Below, in pieces: positions 40,169 through 52,344 of a stretch of 64,000 nt of DNA. The stretch comes from Onchidella celtica (lineage: Eukaryota; Mollusca; Gastropoda; Systellommatophora; Onchidiidae), in the NCBI GenBank assembly GCA_963931925.1, contig OZ007579.1:48646771-48710770 (forward strand), in the 5' to 3' direction. The notes beneath the pieces were generated by a model. The model was given only the letters and a program-made list of their open reading frames with translations. It made no database searches and was not told the DNA's origin. Both the position numbers and the translations under genes were made by a program. How positions within the stretch are numbered: the first letter of the stretch is position 1; each line of letters starts with the position of its first letter.

Positions 40169-41669
40169 TGTCACGATCACGTGCGTGAAGATGGTCACGA
40201 CCACGTGTGTGATGAGTACCTAACTCATCTACCTTTAAAACCCAGCTAACAAGCCAAGCAAGCAGACCAGCGATCAACGGACACATGGAGTGAGATTTTA
40301 AATTAAACGATATTTAAGTATAAATGCATGACAAAACTTATGTCAAAACATTCAACTCATGATAATCACATACATAATCACAAAAACAGAGATATTTCAA
40401 ATTTACTCTTGGGGATCATGGCTATTCTCTATTCCCCGTTTCACATCTAGATCTAATCCCTCTGTCCATAAACTTAACTACGTATACTTAATAGTCTCTG
40501 TCAACAGCTGCCCTCCTCGTTGATGCAGTTTCACTTCTCCAGAGTTCACACAATCCTTTCTAGATCTTTGACTTCGACGATAAAAGGGGAAACAGACGCC
40601 CCTGGCTTCTCACAAATAAGAACACACAGTTCACACCCGCCATCGTAGATTACTTGTTCCTTGAGGGGTTATCATCCCGTCCTCAGGACTCTTCAACTTC
40701 TACAAACACACAGCACACCGACGGTTCACACCCGCCATCGTAGATTCACGAGCTTCTGATGGGTTCCCATCCTATCATCAGAACTCCTCAACTTCTGGTC
40801 CCCATGGCACGACCTTCCACTGGTCGCCCGGACCGATAAATTCTTCTTATTGGGAAATAAATGTGAACATCATGGATCCCTCACACACTATTAAAATTTA
40901 TCCATATCATCCCCCCACCAGCAACAACGAAATTTATTATTCATTATTAAATATATATTGTTATTAATAAATATTCAAATATTATTTGAGTTGTGTGTTG
41001 TGTGAACTGCTGTGAACCGTTGTGAGTTGTGAACTGCTGTGAACCGTTGTGAGTTGTGAACTGCGCCTAACAGGCTGCGTTACAATTTGCTCTGAGATAG
41101 AGAGAGAGAGTGAGCGAGACAGGGAGAGAGAAAGAAGCAGAGCAGTGTGTTGAGCGCTTAGCAGGCAGCTCCATTCTGCTCTGTGGTTTGTTGTTTCTGT
41201 AAAGCGCATAGAACATTTTAAATGGATATGCGCTATATAAATGCTATACATTACATTACATTACATGCTATACATTACATTACATTACACACCTAACACT
41301 TCTGGTCCCCATTGGCACGACCTTCCACTTGTCGCCCCGACCGATAAATTCTGCGTCTTCCTTTAGGAATGAATAACTTGGGAAACACGTGTGTCGAGCT
41401 TCTCCTCTACTTATACTCCCGAGGTTTTTGCACACGCGACTAGTTTAAAGCGAGTCGTGTGTATCTATCCACGCTCGTCAACAATGTTAAAAACCGTTTT
41501 TTCCCCTGCTAAGCTCACCCCCCTAGACTCGTGGCGCACAAGGCCACCGACCTTCCTTGTGATAGTAATCTTTCATGCTAGACAACAACTTAAAAACTCC
41601 CCTTCTCCCCTACTAAGTTTACCCCCTCTATACTCGTGGCGTACAAGGTCATCAACCTTAATCGTGACA
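40169..41669. mobile_element. Candidate solo LTR or LTR-like insertion
   Basis: The block begins TGTCACGATC and ends ATCGTGACA, a perfect 9-base inverted terminus that resembles the TGTCACGAG start of elements 1 and 2. The flanks (TAAAC and TAACT) match only in part, so a target duplication is not established. Inside are a tandem pair containing ttcacacccgccatcgtaga (about 40630 and 40722), a further pair containing ggcacgaccttccac (about 40805 and 41310) and a 104-bp tandem pair at about 41480-41670. The L2-tailed repeat below is nested within it. No coding. Confidence 0.35.
40985..41290 (+). repeat. SINE or L2-type LINE tail
   Basis: The 3' part reads gtaaagcgcatagaac ... atgcgctatataaatgc followed by (ACATT)n. 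This form, gtaaagcgc...gcgctatataaat plus a short simple repeat, is the known 3' tail of L2-clade LINEs and the SINEs that borrow it. The upstream part holds a tandem gtgaactgctgtgaaccgtt pair and a GA-rich block. It has no coding capacity. Confidence 0.6.
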
Positions 41670-43399
41670 TAACTCAAAATATTTACCATTCCCTTATTTG
41701 ATCACATTTGATCCGCCCATATTCGCCGGTCTTGTCTTTCTTTCTTCAAAGACGGTGGCAACTTCAAAGGCCGTAAACTCGCCGCCGCCCTTCCTTTGAT
41801 TTATTCATTCAAGTTTACCCTACCGTCGCTGATTACATTAATGGCAATAGATCTCTGACTTCGGACGCAAAATATACGCCGGTTGATATCTAGGCTATTT
41901 CAAAGTGACCACTTTTTATTCGTCCCCAGACTCAATGATTTTACTGGCGCATAACTTTAATTATATAAAGTAATTTTTAAAAAAAAGTCATTTCGAACTT
42001 TGTAAAAACCTAATTACTCTGTGTGCCTGTGTGTGTGCATGCGTGCGTGAATTTTGTACACAATAACCTATTCCCTGTATATTCAAACCCTTTAAAATAA
42101 TTATGAGTTACAGGGTATGGTACATGACTGCCATTCTTCAGTCTCGTTATTTGTAAACATGATACAATCATGCACTACTAAGAAATAATGATTTTTACAT
42201 CGACGCTACATTTGTCGACTGTCACTTTTTTTCTTCATTTTCAAGCGACAACAATTAGTACATGTAATAACCATGCTATTAAACGTTTACTAAACGTTTA
42301 GTATTAAGCGCTACTAAACTAAACGTTTAGTGAGATTCAAACGCCAACAATTGGCCGTGGCCAGCGGTGCATAACCTGGCAAACGATTTTAGCCAGGTTC
42401 AAGCGCCGACATTTCGTCAGCCGTACGTTAACGAGGTTATAACAAGGAATTACAACATCGCTTTTCTCCACCACTAAGCAGAATTTTTTCGTCTTTTCAA
42501 GTGCATCCGATGCGTCTCGTGCTATAGATTCCATTTTTAAAAAAAAGTGAATTTGCCCAAAAATGGACTTAACGAGGTTCCAACAGCCAACCGACATAAT
42601 ATGTATTTCTCGTACAAAATTATTGCCCAGACAGAAAGGTTTCTTGTTTGTTCCAACTCCATTTTTGCACAAGTAAGAAAGTTCACTTTAAACTTTGGCA
42701 ACTTTAGTGTTACGAGAAGAAATTAGACTAAATCGGAATTGTCAAACAGCTTGATAAGTGCCACAACGCATTTCAAACAATTGTCAAAGTGTGCAATTGT
42801 TATACTTTTTCCCCCATACTAAAAGATCCCCAGTTTGACAGAAAATAGAAGACAGAACAAACAAGAACTGAGGTCGCGACCAATAATATTCCATTTTATA
42901 AAATGATGCTGAAAAGTGAATTTGATCTATATAAGAGCATACGCTCTTCTTTCACAACACATAGCTCAGCATTACTGGTGAAATGAAGATTACCTGATAC
43001 AATTTACATGTGTGCCAAGTCCTGATCTCTCTCTTGAGATGCAGTCAAGCGAAATGTCCTAAATATCATTATAGGCTTCACACGGTCGGTATAATATTCA
43101 TATATTCATTTCCCTGAAGAGGAATTTTTAAAAATATAATTTTGTTATCGATGATAATTATCAAATTGTCGTTCAAAAGTAAATGAATATATTCGAGTAT
43201 GTTCGTGAAAAGTCATTTTCTGCCTAGATTAGGAGTATTCGTAGACATTGCGTGGGCTGCCACATTTTCAAATTGTCTCGATAACTTCAAATGGCGGCAG
43301 AAATGAGTTTTCTTTTACGTTAGTTTATTAAATCTGGACTAGCTGAAGCACTTGTCTTTGCCGGGGATTAACCTACTTTTGTTCCTTCTCTGCCTCTCT
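41670..43399. other. Non-coding stretch
   Basis: No gene is supported. Positions 42330-42600 hold the inverted relative of 29637-29945, sharing ttaacgaggtt, ccaacagccaaccg and ggttcaagcgc. tttagt motifs cluster at 42270-42335. Confidence 0.5.
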
Positions 43400-44165
43400 T
43401 AAGGTACAGTAAGACATACCATGTGAACGTCCTTAGGTAAGCCACATTATATCATGATCCTTAATGATGAGGGATAGGACCTCATATTGCTGTCGTTCAG
43501 TAAGATATCGCATATCACTGCTTTGCTAAGACATCCCATATCACTGCCATTAGGTAAGACATATCACATCACTCACTGTCTTTAGGTAAGACATATCACA
43601 TCACTCACTGCCCTTTGGCGAAGCATATCATATCACTGCCCCTAGATTAAGCATATCGAGTCACTGCCCTCAGTTAAGATAGTTGGATGGTTTCCCACTA
43701 TAATTATCACTATACATAAGTAATACATACCACACCAATGTAATTAGGTAAGACATACCATATCACTGTAAATTAGGTAAGAGAGATCCTATCACTCAAT
43801 GTCTTTAGTCAAGACATATCACATCACTCACTGCCCTTTTTGTGAAGCATATCGTATGCAACATCATCATATCATCATACAATTTTATTGTCATTAGGTA
43901 AGGTATAGCACATCACTGTCTTTAAGTAAAATCACACCATACTTCTGTTAGGTAAGACATACCCTATCCCTGCCCTTACATGAAGCAAATCATATCTCTG
44001 TCTTTAGGTCAGACATAGCATACTACTGTCATTAGGTAAGACATACCATATTACGGCCTCTGTGTAAAGCACATCATATCATAGTCTTTAGATCAGACAA
44101 GGTATATCAGTGCCATTAGGTAAGGCACACCAAATCGCTGCCGTTAGCTGAGGCTTACCAATCCT
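43400..44165. repeat. Degenerate minisatellite of about 30-36 bp units
   Basis: Roughly twenty diverged units follow the pattern TTAGGTAAGACATA, then tatcacatcactg, then tct/ccc. Unit length varies, and some units carry cactcactg. It is non-coding. Confidence 0.8.
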
Positions 44166-44289
44166 TTCCAGTTGTTTAAAAGTATGGAGAGGTAGGATAA
44201 ATGGTAATATTTATAGCTGAAAAGTAAAAAGTGTTTGCAAGCCACCAGCAGGCCGGCTTCACAGTTGTCTCCGGAAGTTTACAGATCAC

Positions 44290-45727
44290 TGAATGTGATC
44301 CTGTCTTAATTATGGCAAGTTAACTAGTACTTAAACAATACAAAATCTGTAATCACACATCCGACGCAGGCTTGCGTGGACTTGCAATTGAAGGACTGCA
44401 GAAAATGTAGAGTAAATACAATGAAATTATGAGAGATGACATCAATAAGGAGACAATTAGTTGATGTTCAATTTCTTTTTCTTTCGCAAGTACGAGAATA
44501 GATAACGCTGACTGGCACTTTCAACAAAACAAAAAAGCATGGTCTAAGTTTGTATTTCTTTTCTTGATTTTGTATTGTAACAGTAAGTTTGATAAATATT
44601 TCCAAATTCCCATAGTCACAAAAATATTTTCCGTTGCCACGTAATAAAAAGTATTGTACATAATTATATCTGTTGTCAATTTGAGCAGTGGACATTTCAG
44701 GTTTATTAGAGATCGTATTAAATTAGCTTTACCATTGAATGAGTCCCTGTTTTATTACTTTAATGCATTTGAGGGAAATACTTTGGTAGGGACAGTAGCC
44801 ATGATTATTGTAATATAGTTTTGATGTTTTGAGAAAGATTACTTTTCCTAGAGTTTCTTCAAAATGTCAGACATCCAAAATTTAACTCATGCAACATTGA
44901 AAACAGTCAACGCTGTATTTCGTTATAGCTGAGAAAATCCAACTAAACCGTGATCACGCCTCGGTGAACGAACTGAGCTTATTTGAGAATAACCGTATTG
45001 GCGACCTACTGGACCCTGTAGTGCGTGAACAGTAAAATATAAAAAAATTTAAGCTCTTTTACATCTTGTGCTTGGGCGACCTGCAGTTAATGTAACTGAG
45101 TTTAAAACAATGTCAACATATCCGAGTGTTTTTAATAATGTTTGCAGCTAGAATAAGTTCAAAACGTATTTTCAAGCATTGTAGAGTAACAATGGGGATC
45201 TGGCGTTAAAGTATCTTAAATGAACCTATTGTCATACCCCAATGTTGGCAACTCTCCCATTTTGCCCGTTTTGCAGGTCTAAAACAAAAAGCCAAGACTG
45301 TGTTCGCAGTCAGTTTTTGAGTGACAATAGCGTATGACGTTGTCTATCGTAGATTTTTTTCATGTGAAAAACATTTGTTAACCATTGATGTCTTCAGTTT
45401 GTGCGTCTTAGAAAAAAAAGTTATTGTTATATTTTTGTTAAATGAGAATAAAGAATTTAATAATATGAATGTATCTGCATAAGGAAACAGAGTCTCACAA
45501 CCCTGCATAACCACACCACGTAAACTGGCCACGTATTATAATGTACTGTTGATTTTAATATTCTCAACACGATTTTACTATTATTATTCAAATTTATTTC
45601 ATGTTTTCGTATTATCATATCTTAAGAACACTTTAGTTGTCACAATTATTGTCGGACTGACCGTATGCTTTGTCCACCTCTCTTTCTGTCACTCTCTCTT
45701 TGTCTCTCTCTGTCTCTTTCTCTCTCG

Positions 45728-45825
<98 letters not shown>

Positions 45826-46080
45826 GTGTCTCTTTTGAATAATATAACTCTTCCATCTCCATCCTGCCCTCTACTGCACTTTCCCTCGCCTGCTGCGTTG
45901 TAGTCTATAGTCTTTTCGAAAATCTTTGCGACTGGAGAGACACGAAAGTGAAGAAATTCAACTCTCCCTGGTTTCATATAGAGGTCAATAATGTCAAAGT
46001 GCAATAGATGGCCTCATGGAATAACTGTTTATCTATTCGTGACATAGAAAGTTTTGTGGGCTGCCTATAACAATACACGT
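44290..46080 (-). repeat. Inverted partial third copy (C) of the duplicated segment
   Basis: Read on the minus strand, this region follows copy A from about 19270 to 21470. Shared stretches include actttctatgtcacgaatag, agggcaggatggagatg (as in B), aaaacgggc then ttggggtatgaca, aaacagggact, and the sequence gtcggatgtg.tgattacagattt. It is more diverged than A is from B. It does not reach the coding exons. Confidence 0.75.
45719..45822. repeat. (CT)n microsatellite
   Basis: About 100 bp of CT, at the place where copy A has the GATA/GACA array. Confidence 0.97.
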
Positions 46081-48596
46081 CAATGCCCCACATAGAGCAA
46101 TTACATATCCCAATTTGTCACTTTCTGTATTTACTTGGGCCTACTTTAGGTCTTTATTTTAGGAACTTGGTTGCTTTTGGCATTTACACCACACTAAAAA
46201 AGCGTTGTAAAGTAACAGATTACATGACGTCTAGTCTGTGCACCTTTGTTTGCATGTTATGGTGGGGTAAGGTTAAGGTTGGGGTAATTTTCAGTGGGAC
46301 CGGGGTTGGGGGATTCGGAGGGGACCATGAAAGATTGCCGGAAAAATGTTGAGAACTACTGGTCTATACCAACGTGAATGACCTTAACTTAACGTGTAAA
46401 TACAATGAAAGTTGGACGCGATTATTATCACATCATAACAAAATATTACTTGTACAGAGAAAATAAAACCTCCATTTGTGATATTATTTTTATTAAATTA
46501 TTATTATCACCATTGTAATTGTTATAATCCTTATTATTATTATTATTTTAACTCACATCCATACCGCCCACCAAATAGTAGACAGACACTCCGATGAAAA
46601 TTACCCGTAACAATATAAAGGGGAAGAGCCCACACAACCCTCGAGTTGGGAAAAGAAAAGCGGTTAATTCCCTTTTGGCCCCAAACTCTCCATTTTCTAG
46701 CTTCTCCGTTAAACGTCAGGCTGCGCAGCTGAGTGCCTGATAAGGCTTACACGTTCAGCACGTTTCGTGCTGGGAAAAGGCGACGCAGAGTGGTCTCACC
46801 GTGAAAGCCTTCAGGCTAGACAAAGCACTCATGCTTGAGTCATTTAACCGCGCCCAACCAATGGGCGCTGGGTATTTTCTCCGTTGCCAAAGAAAACCAC
46901 AGTTGCCAAAATAATGTCTAAAAACCCTTGGAAACCAACTGTATCACCATTGGAGACTGGACAATCCGAGTTGGAGGCCTTTCTTTTAGGTTTGTTAGTA
47001 ACTTCTAATTTTTATCCTTCAATCAGTATTCTTTGAAATTACAGTGTTTTGTAAACATTACAAACTAAGATGGCCTAGCAGACACTTATATTTTTTAAAA
47101 AATAGTTCTGCATAAAAATAAGAAGCGTGTATGCCAAAGTGCTGTTAAAGAAAATGGCAAGCTTCATTTAGGATAACCTAAAACAAGTGAAAGGTTCCAT
47201 TATAAAGACACTGGAATAGTCAATTTTGACTGTCGGAGACAAGCAAAGATCGACGATGGTCAGATCAAGAGCAATTGGAGGCCAGAGGGCCAAACAAAAT
47301 TTTGGAAGCCACTGATTTTCCCATTGAGTCACTTTCCTGAATTGTTGCCTTCAGAGAGCCCATATGGAAACCCTGAAGGAAACCCATCCGCAGATCACTT
47401 TCCAACAGGGAGTGATATAATAATCAAGGGGACAGGAAGTTCAGGATAGTACCAACATTGATGGTGAAATAAGAGATAATTTGGACCTTTTCCTAAGGCA
47501 AACTGTTGCAAGAAAAAAAAAAAAAGTAGTATGTAGCAACGCCTTGCCTAAGAAATAATACAGAAGCGATACAATACAACGCAAAGGAATCGTCTCATTT
47601 CTGTGTTATTTCTTACTGGAGGTTTTGCTCTGTATAACTTGGTTTTCCTTTTCCCACCTTTTGACTTTGCCTCAAGCCTTGCTGAGGCCCCACATATTTT
47701 CTCTCCGTGTGTGTGCGTGTGTGTGTGTGTGTGTGTGTATGTGTGTGTGTCTGTGTGAATACGATTTTGAGAACTACCGGTACGCCGTATGGGTTCATAT
47801 AATATTTATGCAATTTGTTTGTCAACTTAGCACAACCATACAATGATTCTGCACGAGGCTGCAAGATCCTTAACGAAATACTCCTATAATAATATGACTG
47901 CCAAATATAGCTCGGCTGCATGGAATAAGGGTGCTGTGCATGTGAGAGATGCGCATCTTCTTCTTTCTCAGATCTAATGACTGAAGCCTCCACAGAGATG
48001 TAAATAGTTTGATGTTGGTACTTGTAGGCACTGAAACCAATTGTTGGGCACATTTTTTTGTTTCTGTGGCAATCTCAAGCTACCTTAGAATCGCCGATCC
48101 ATTGGTAATCGCCTTGTTGTGAGAGCAAAAGCTGTTGGCATGTCGTTCATAACAAACTGGCACTTGCATGAAGCATTATTGTAGAATGCCAGAAGAAAAT
48201 GTCTTCCGAAACAGTTTTAAAGTAGTATGAGAAAAGAAAAATAGAGACAAATATTTTCGTTTCACTTGGTCGCAAAATGTAAGTTTCTCCTAACTTTCAA
48301 TATAATTGTTTTACATAAAGTAGCTACAGCGTGCTGCATGTGGTATGCGACTCATCCCATTATGTACAAGCTTTACGTGTCAGGAGACGTGCTCAAAGAC
48401 AATTTAACAATCAAGAGTAGACTTATTACGGCGCAAGATTTGAGTTAAACGTTTTTAGCAACACAGGGCGGTTTTTTCTCACTGCCAGGAATGGACACGA
48501 GGATAATATGAACTGTACTTGTCGGACATTACTGGATATTGAATAGGGAATAAGTCAACATGTTTTAAAAGCTGATGTCAAGCAATTATAGTTTAA
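46081..48596. other. Non-coding stretch with a (GT)n microsatellite
   Basis: GT repeat at 47705-47754, an A-run at 47512-47525 and a GCGCCCA...TGGGCGC inverted pair near 46850-46870. No gene is supported. Confidence 0.5.
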
Positions 48597-49071
48597 CTAG
48601 CTGAGGTCCCCGGCCCTGCCCGGGATAAATCGATTTGAATATTGGTTTCAGTTCTGGGTGGTTATTATGGACCTGCTTCATCTGGCCTGTTCCTTTTTGT
48701 TTATTTTATTTTTGTTTGTTTGTTTTTAAATAAGTCTTACTGCTCTGCCTTTGTGAGTTGACACCCTGCGCATCCCGTACAACAGCATGATTTGCGCACG
48801 GGTTAGTGTGTTTGATAGTGAACACATCGCAGCAAGTGATAACGAAACCTTAAAATGGCGAACCATGACTCGAAATAGATCTAAATGACGGCGAAACAAT
48901 AAATTTCCAATAAAAAAAAACTACACCGATTTGAGACTTCTATTAAAATCTGTGCACCCTTACATCCATTCTGATGCACCATATAAAATTTGAAGTCTGA
49001 GTGTTGAGTGGTTTAGAAGCCTTTTGCAACGAAAAATCTCAAGTCCACAAATATATAATTACTAGCTGAGT
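48597..49071 (-). mobile_element. Helitron 3' end (Helitron 3), abutting Helitron 2
   Basis: On the minus strand this ends with the same hairpin and CTAG terminus as Helitron 1, next to a T. The first 250 bp from that end match Helitron 2, then the sequence becomes different up to where Helitron 2 starts. It may be a distinct family member into which Helitron 2 inserted, or an element with two tandem 3' ends. Confidence 0.7.
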
Positions 49072-49789
49072 TCCCGGCCCTGCCCGGGATAAATCGATTT
49101 ATTAGTTTCAGTTCTGGGTGATTATTACGGACCTGCTTCATTTTGCCTGTTCCTTTAGCTTTATTTTATTCTTGTTTGTTTGTTTTTAGATACGTTTTAC
49201 TGCTCTCCTTTTGAGCGTTGACGTCCTGCGCGTCCCGCCAGCATCCGTCAAATGGCTACGATTTGCGCACGGTTAGTTTGTTTGCACATCGCAGGAAGTG
49301 ATAACGTCATGTGTTAATGGAAAAGAAATATTATATTTTCCTAGGAATAATATTGAAAACACAAACCTGTACTTTTGGCCCTGCAGCGTCAATCTCCCAA
49401 TTCCAGACCCTTTCTTTTTCCTGGTCTAGGCACATTGAGAACACACATACAAAGTTTCATACTTGATAGTCTTAGAACTCAATCTCATCATTCAAACCAG
49501 TCCTAACCGGAAGTTGTTTTGTGAATGTGATACAGTCTATACCGGAACCAATCTTAGTTACATTAATTTGCCGAAAAAAATAGACCGAACGCCAATGTGT
49601 CGCACCCTAGCAAGTAATACAAACATTATGCCAGTTATTAATTATTTTTTTTATTTTCTGTGCCGGGGACACGACGACAGTCTATACTAAGCGTTGTATA
49701 AAATCTGAGGGCCACCGAATTAGCATTAACAGAGGAGTAGCGAAAGGCGCGCTGCAATTGTCGTAAGGTTTCACTTTTATTAATATAGA
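49072..49789 (-). mobile_element. Non-autonomous Helitron 2
   Basis: 718 bp on the minus strand from TCTATATTAATAAAAG (ending at 49789) to the hairpin and CTAG at 49072-49075. It lies between A and T. It is highly similar throughout to Helitron 1 at 11374-12103, in the opposite orientation. No coding. Confidence 0.85.
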
Positions 49790-51184
49790 TAGTATAGATT
49801 TTCCCCTCTGTGTGTCGGTGTGCACATGATGATGATCACACGTATGTGTGTATTGTATGTGAGTGCTTCATATCATTTAATTTTAAATGGCGAAGGCGGT
49901 GTTTAAGTATTTATTGGGATGGATCATAAGTCTTTGAAAAATTTGATTCCGCTGATTCCATGTCTGTAGCGTTTTTTGTCATGTCTTAAACTTGCGCATG
50001 CAGTTTAATTTACGATATTTACAAGGTTAACCAAGAAGAAATTTGGCCTTCACAGTAATGAAACTTTCGGGCGATGAAGTAGGAAGAATAAAAGAAAAAC
50101 ATCTGTCACAGGATTCCTTACCAATGGACAGCATTCAATTCATGAGATGGGTCATGTCAATAGGCAGGTTCTGAGAAATCCAGAAGAGAAGTACAGCTGC
50201 AGATCAGTTCAGATGAAAAATAACTGATACATCTAAAACAATTAAAAATTTAGTATGTAATATTTGCAGCTACTGTGCTGGCGACGGCGTGAAAAGTCTC
50301 CGAAATCAGCTCCTCGTAAATTGCTGTTTGACTGTTTTTTTGTTGTTTTTTTTTGTCCCATGCTCGTTCCTATTCTAGACGCTTCGTTGTTAGTACTCAC
50401 CTAGTATTGTGCAAAGTTTTACAATACAATATGATATAATAATGGCCTATTGTGTTACCTGATGTAAGCTAGCCGAAAATGATTAGTTGGTTATCTGGTT
50501 TTTCCTTATGCTTTGCTTTCCTTGTGTTCGAGTTAAGCTTATCCTCCTTGGCTCCCTTACGGAGTCCCAAGGCGAGCAACCCACATGCCCACTCCAGATG
50601 GGAGTCTGGTCGCCACCAATGAGGCCAGGATATTGTGCACGTTGTCTCGTACTAGGGTGGCTTTGTTAATATAAAGACCTGCTGTTTGATTGTTGTTTGT
50701 CGTGTTTTATTCGCTTCCTGATGGTGCTCCAAACTTTATGTCAGTGGATCTTTTATTGTGAACTCTTTCAATCAATGCATTGTTCATCAAAACTTTGAAG
50801 CCATAATTATTCTCAGAATCAGTGTACACTGATGGGTCAGATTAACTAATGTAAGAGTCCAAACCACAGCGATGAAGTCTTATTGTAGCAAGTCATTTAT
50901 TATTTTTTTTCTTGACATAAATTGATCGTGGATAGTAGACATCGAATTGTGGACACATGTTAGACTGCCATTGTTTTTCTTCTTTCCGTCCCAGTTGTTT
51001 TTTGTTCCATATCCCAACATTCCAGTTTGGTCTATCTGACATGATCTGCCATTTACTTCGGCAGCCACTTGCTGATCTTTCTCTCAGGAGCCACGCCTAC
51101 TTTTCGAAAATACCCGAAAATTGATCGACCATTTATGCAGTCCGCACCTGTTACATGATGTATAATTATATCAGAAAAAGAAGA
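49790..51184. other. Non-coding stretch
   Basis: No gene or recognisable repeat was found beyond short T-runs. Confidence 0.5.
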
Positions 51185-51189
51185 AGAAA

Positions 51190-51521
51190 GGAAAGTGCAC
51201 TGGACGAAAAGGGAGGTAGTGGCTTTTTCGATTCCAAACCGAGAGTTTTCCTGGGTTCTTTCCCTTTACATGAGTCAATATAGGTGAGCAGAAAGCTCGG
51301 GGGGAGGCAGAGCACTAGGATAACAGTTCAAGAGAAAATAAGTATTAGGCGGACGAAGATTGTAGTGCCTAGTTAGTGCTCAGGAAAGCAAAGCGGGAGT
51401 GAAAGAAGGAAGAAAGAAAAATGATCAAGATGGGACTAGAACCCGCGACCTCTGCTACGGCACCCATCGCCTTGCCAAGAAGAAAACAGATCGCTTAACC
51501 GCACGGCCACTCCGTCTCTCA
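51190..51521 (-). repeat. tRNA-derived SINE (minus strand)
   Basis: Read on the minus strand, the head shows a tRNA-like box A (GTGGCCGTGCGGTTAAGC, 51494-51511) and box B (GGGTTCTAGTCCC, 51432-51444), as in leucine or serine tRNAs. A longer body follows with gaacccaggaaaa, shared with the SINE-like repeats near 17.8 and 63.7 kb. The stem pairing of a functional tRNA was not established, so it is called a SINE and not a tRNA gene. Confidence 0.65.
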
Positions 51522-52306
51522 AAAAAGAGACGATCGTGACCGAACTGTTTCACGGTGTTTCTTGCTGACTTGAGTATTCGTTCGCTGGGACCCAACCCAC
51601 TTGCGTCACCCCTCCCCTCCCCGTTCTCTCTTTTTCACCCGCCTGCCATTGGACAATACGAACATCTAGGACAACGAATACAAGATGTATGCCGCCAAGA
51701 TGTATATTGACTTCTGTTTGATAAAACTCTAGTCCCATCATGATCAAAATAAAGTCTTTCATATATTAGGCCCTGTAATTACGCAAAGAGACAAAAGTGG
51801 ATAAATAATCACGCTAAGAGCACCTCAGAGATGTATCATTGTACGTTGCCTACAAAATTTTCTGTCATGAGTAGATTAACTAGCATTCTATATGGCCATA
51901 TCAATTGTACCATGACATTAAAGACGTGTAGGTGAAACTAAGACGAATTGATTTCTTGCTCTTCGGGGGCTCTTTGGTCACAATACTGTTGGAAGAGAAT
52001 ATAGACGAGAAGGCAGAAAGCATGAGAGATGTGAAGTATAGGGCAGGATGGAGATGAAATATCTATATTTAAAAGAGAAAGAGAGAGGGAGTTGGGGAGA
52101 GAGAGAGAGTGTGTGTGTGAGTTTGACTTTGAGTTCGGAGAAATTAGGTCGACACAATAAACGTCACATTGTGCAGGTAAAAAGTAAGACGATAGACAGA
52201 ATGCCAGACAATAATAAGACAAGGAGATCCTACTATTAGCGTCCACCAAACAACCACAAAGGGAGAGAAAGCGGGAAACAGAGATAAAATATACACACAC
52301 ACAGAC

Positions 52307-52311
<5 letters not shown>

Positions 52312-52340
<29 letters not shown>
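52312..52340. repeat. (GA)n microsatellite
   Basis: A short run of GA, preceded by a CA-repeat. Confidence 0.9.
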
Positions 52341-52342
<2 letters not shown>

Positions 52343-52344
52343 AA

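Noticed and set aside
43400..44165. CRISPR-like array
   Set aside because: Units diverge too much, there are no constant repeats with unique spacers, and the DNA is eukaryotic.
45633..46004. RERERE and SLSLSL frames over the CT array
   Set aside because: Translated dinucleotide repeat with no conserved context.
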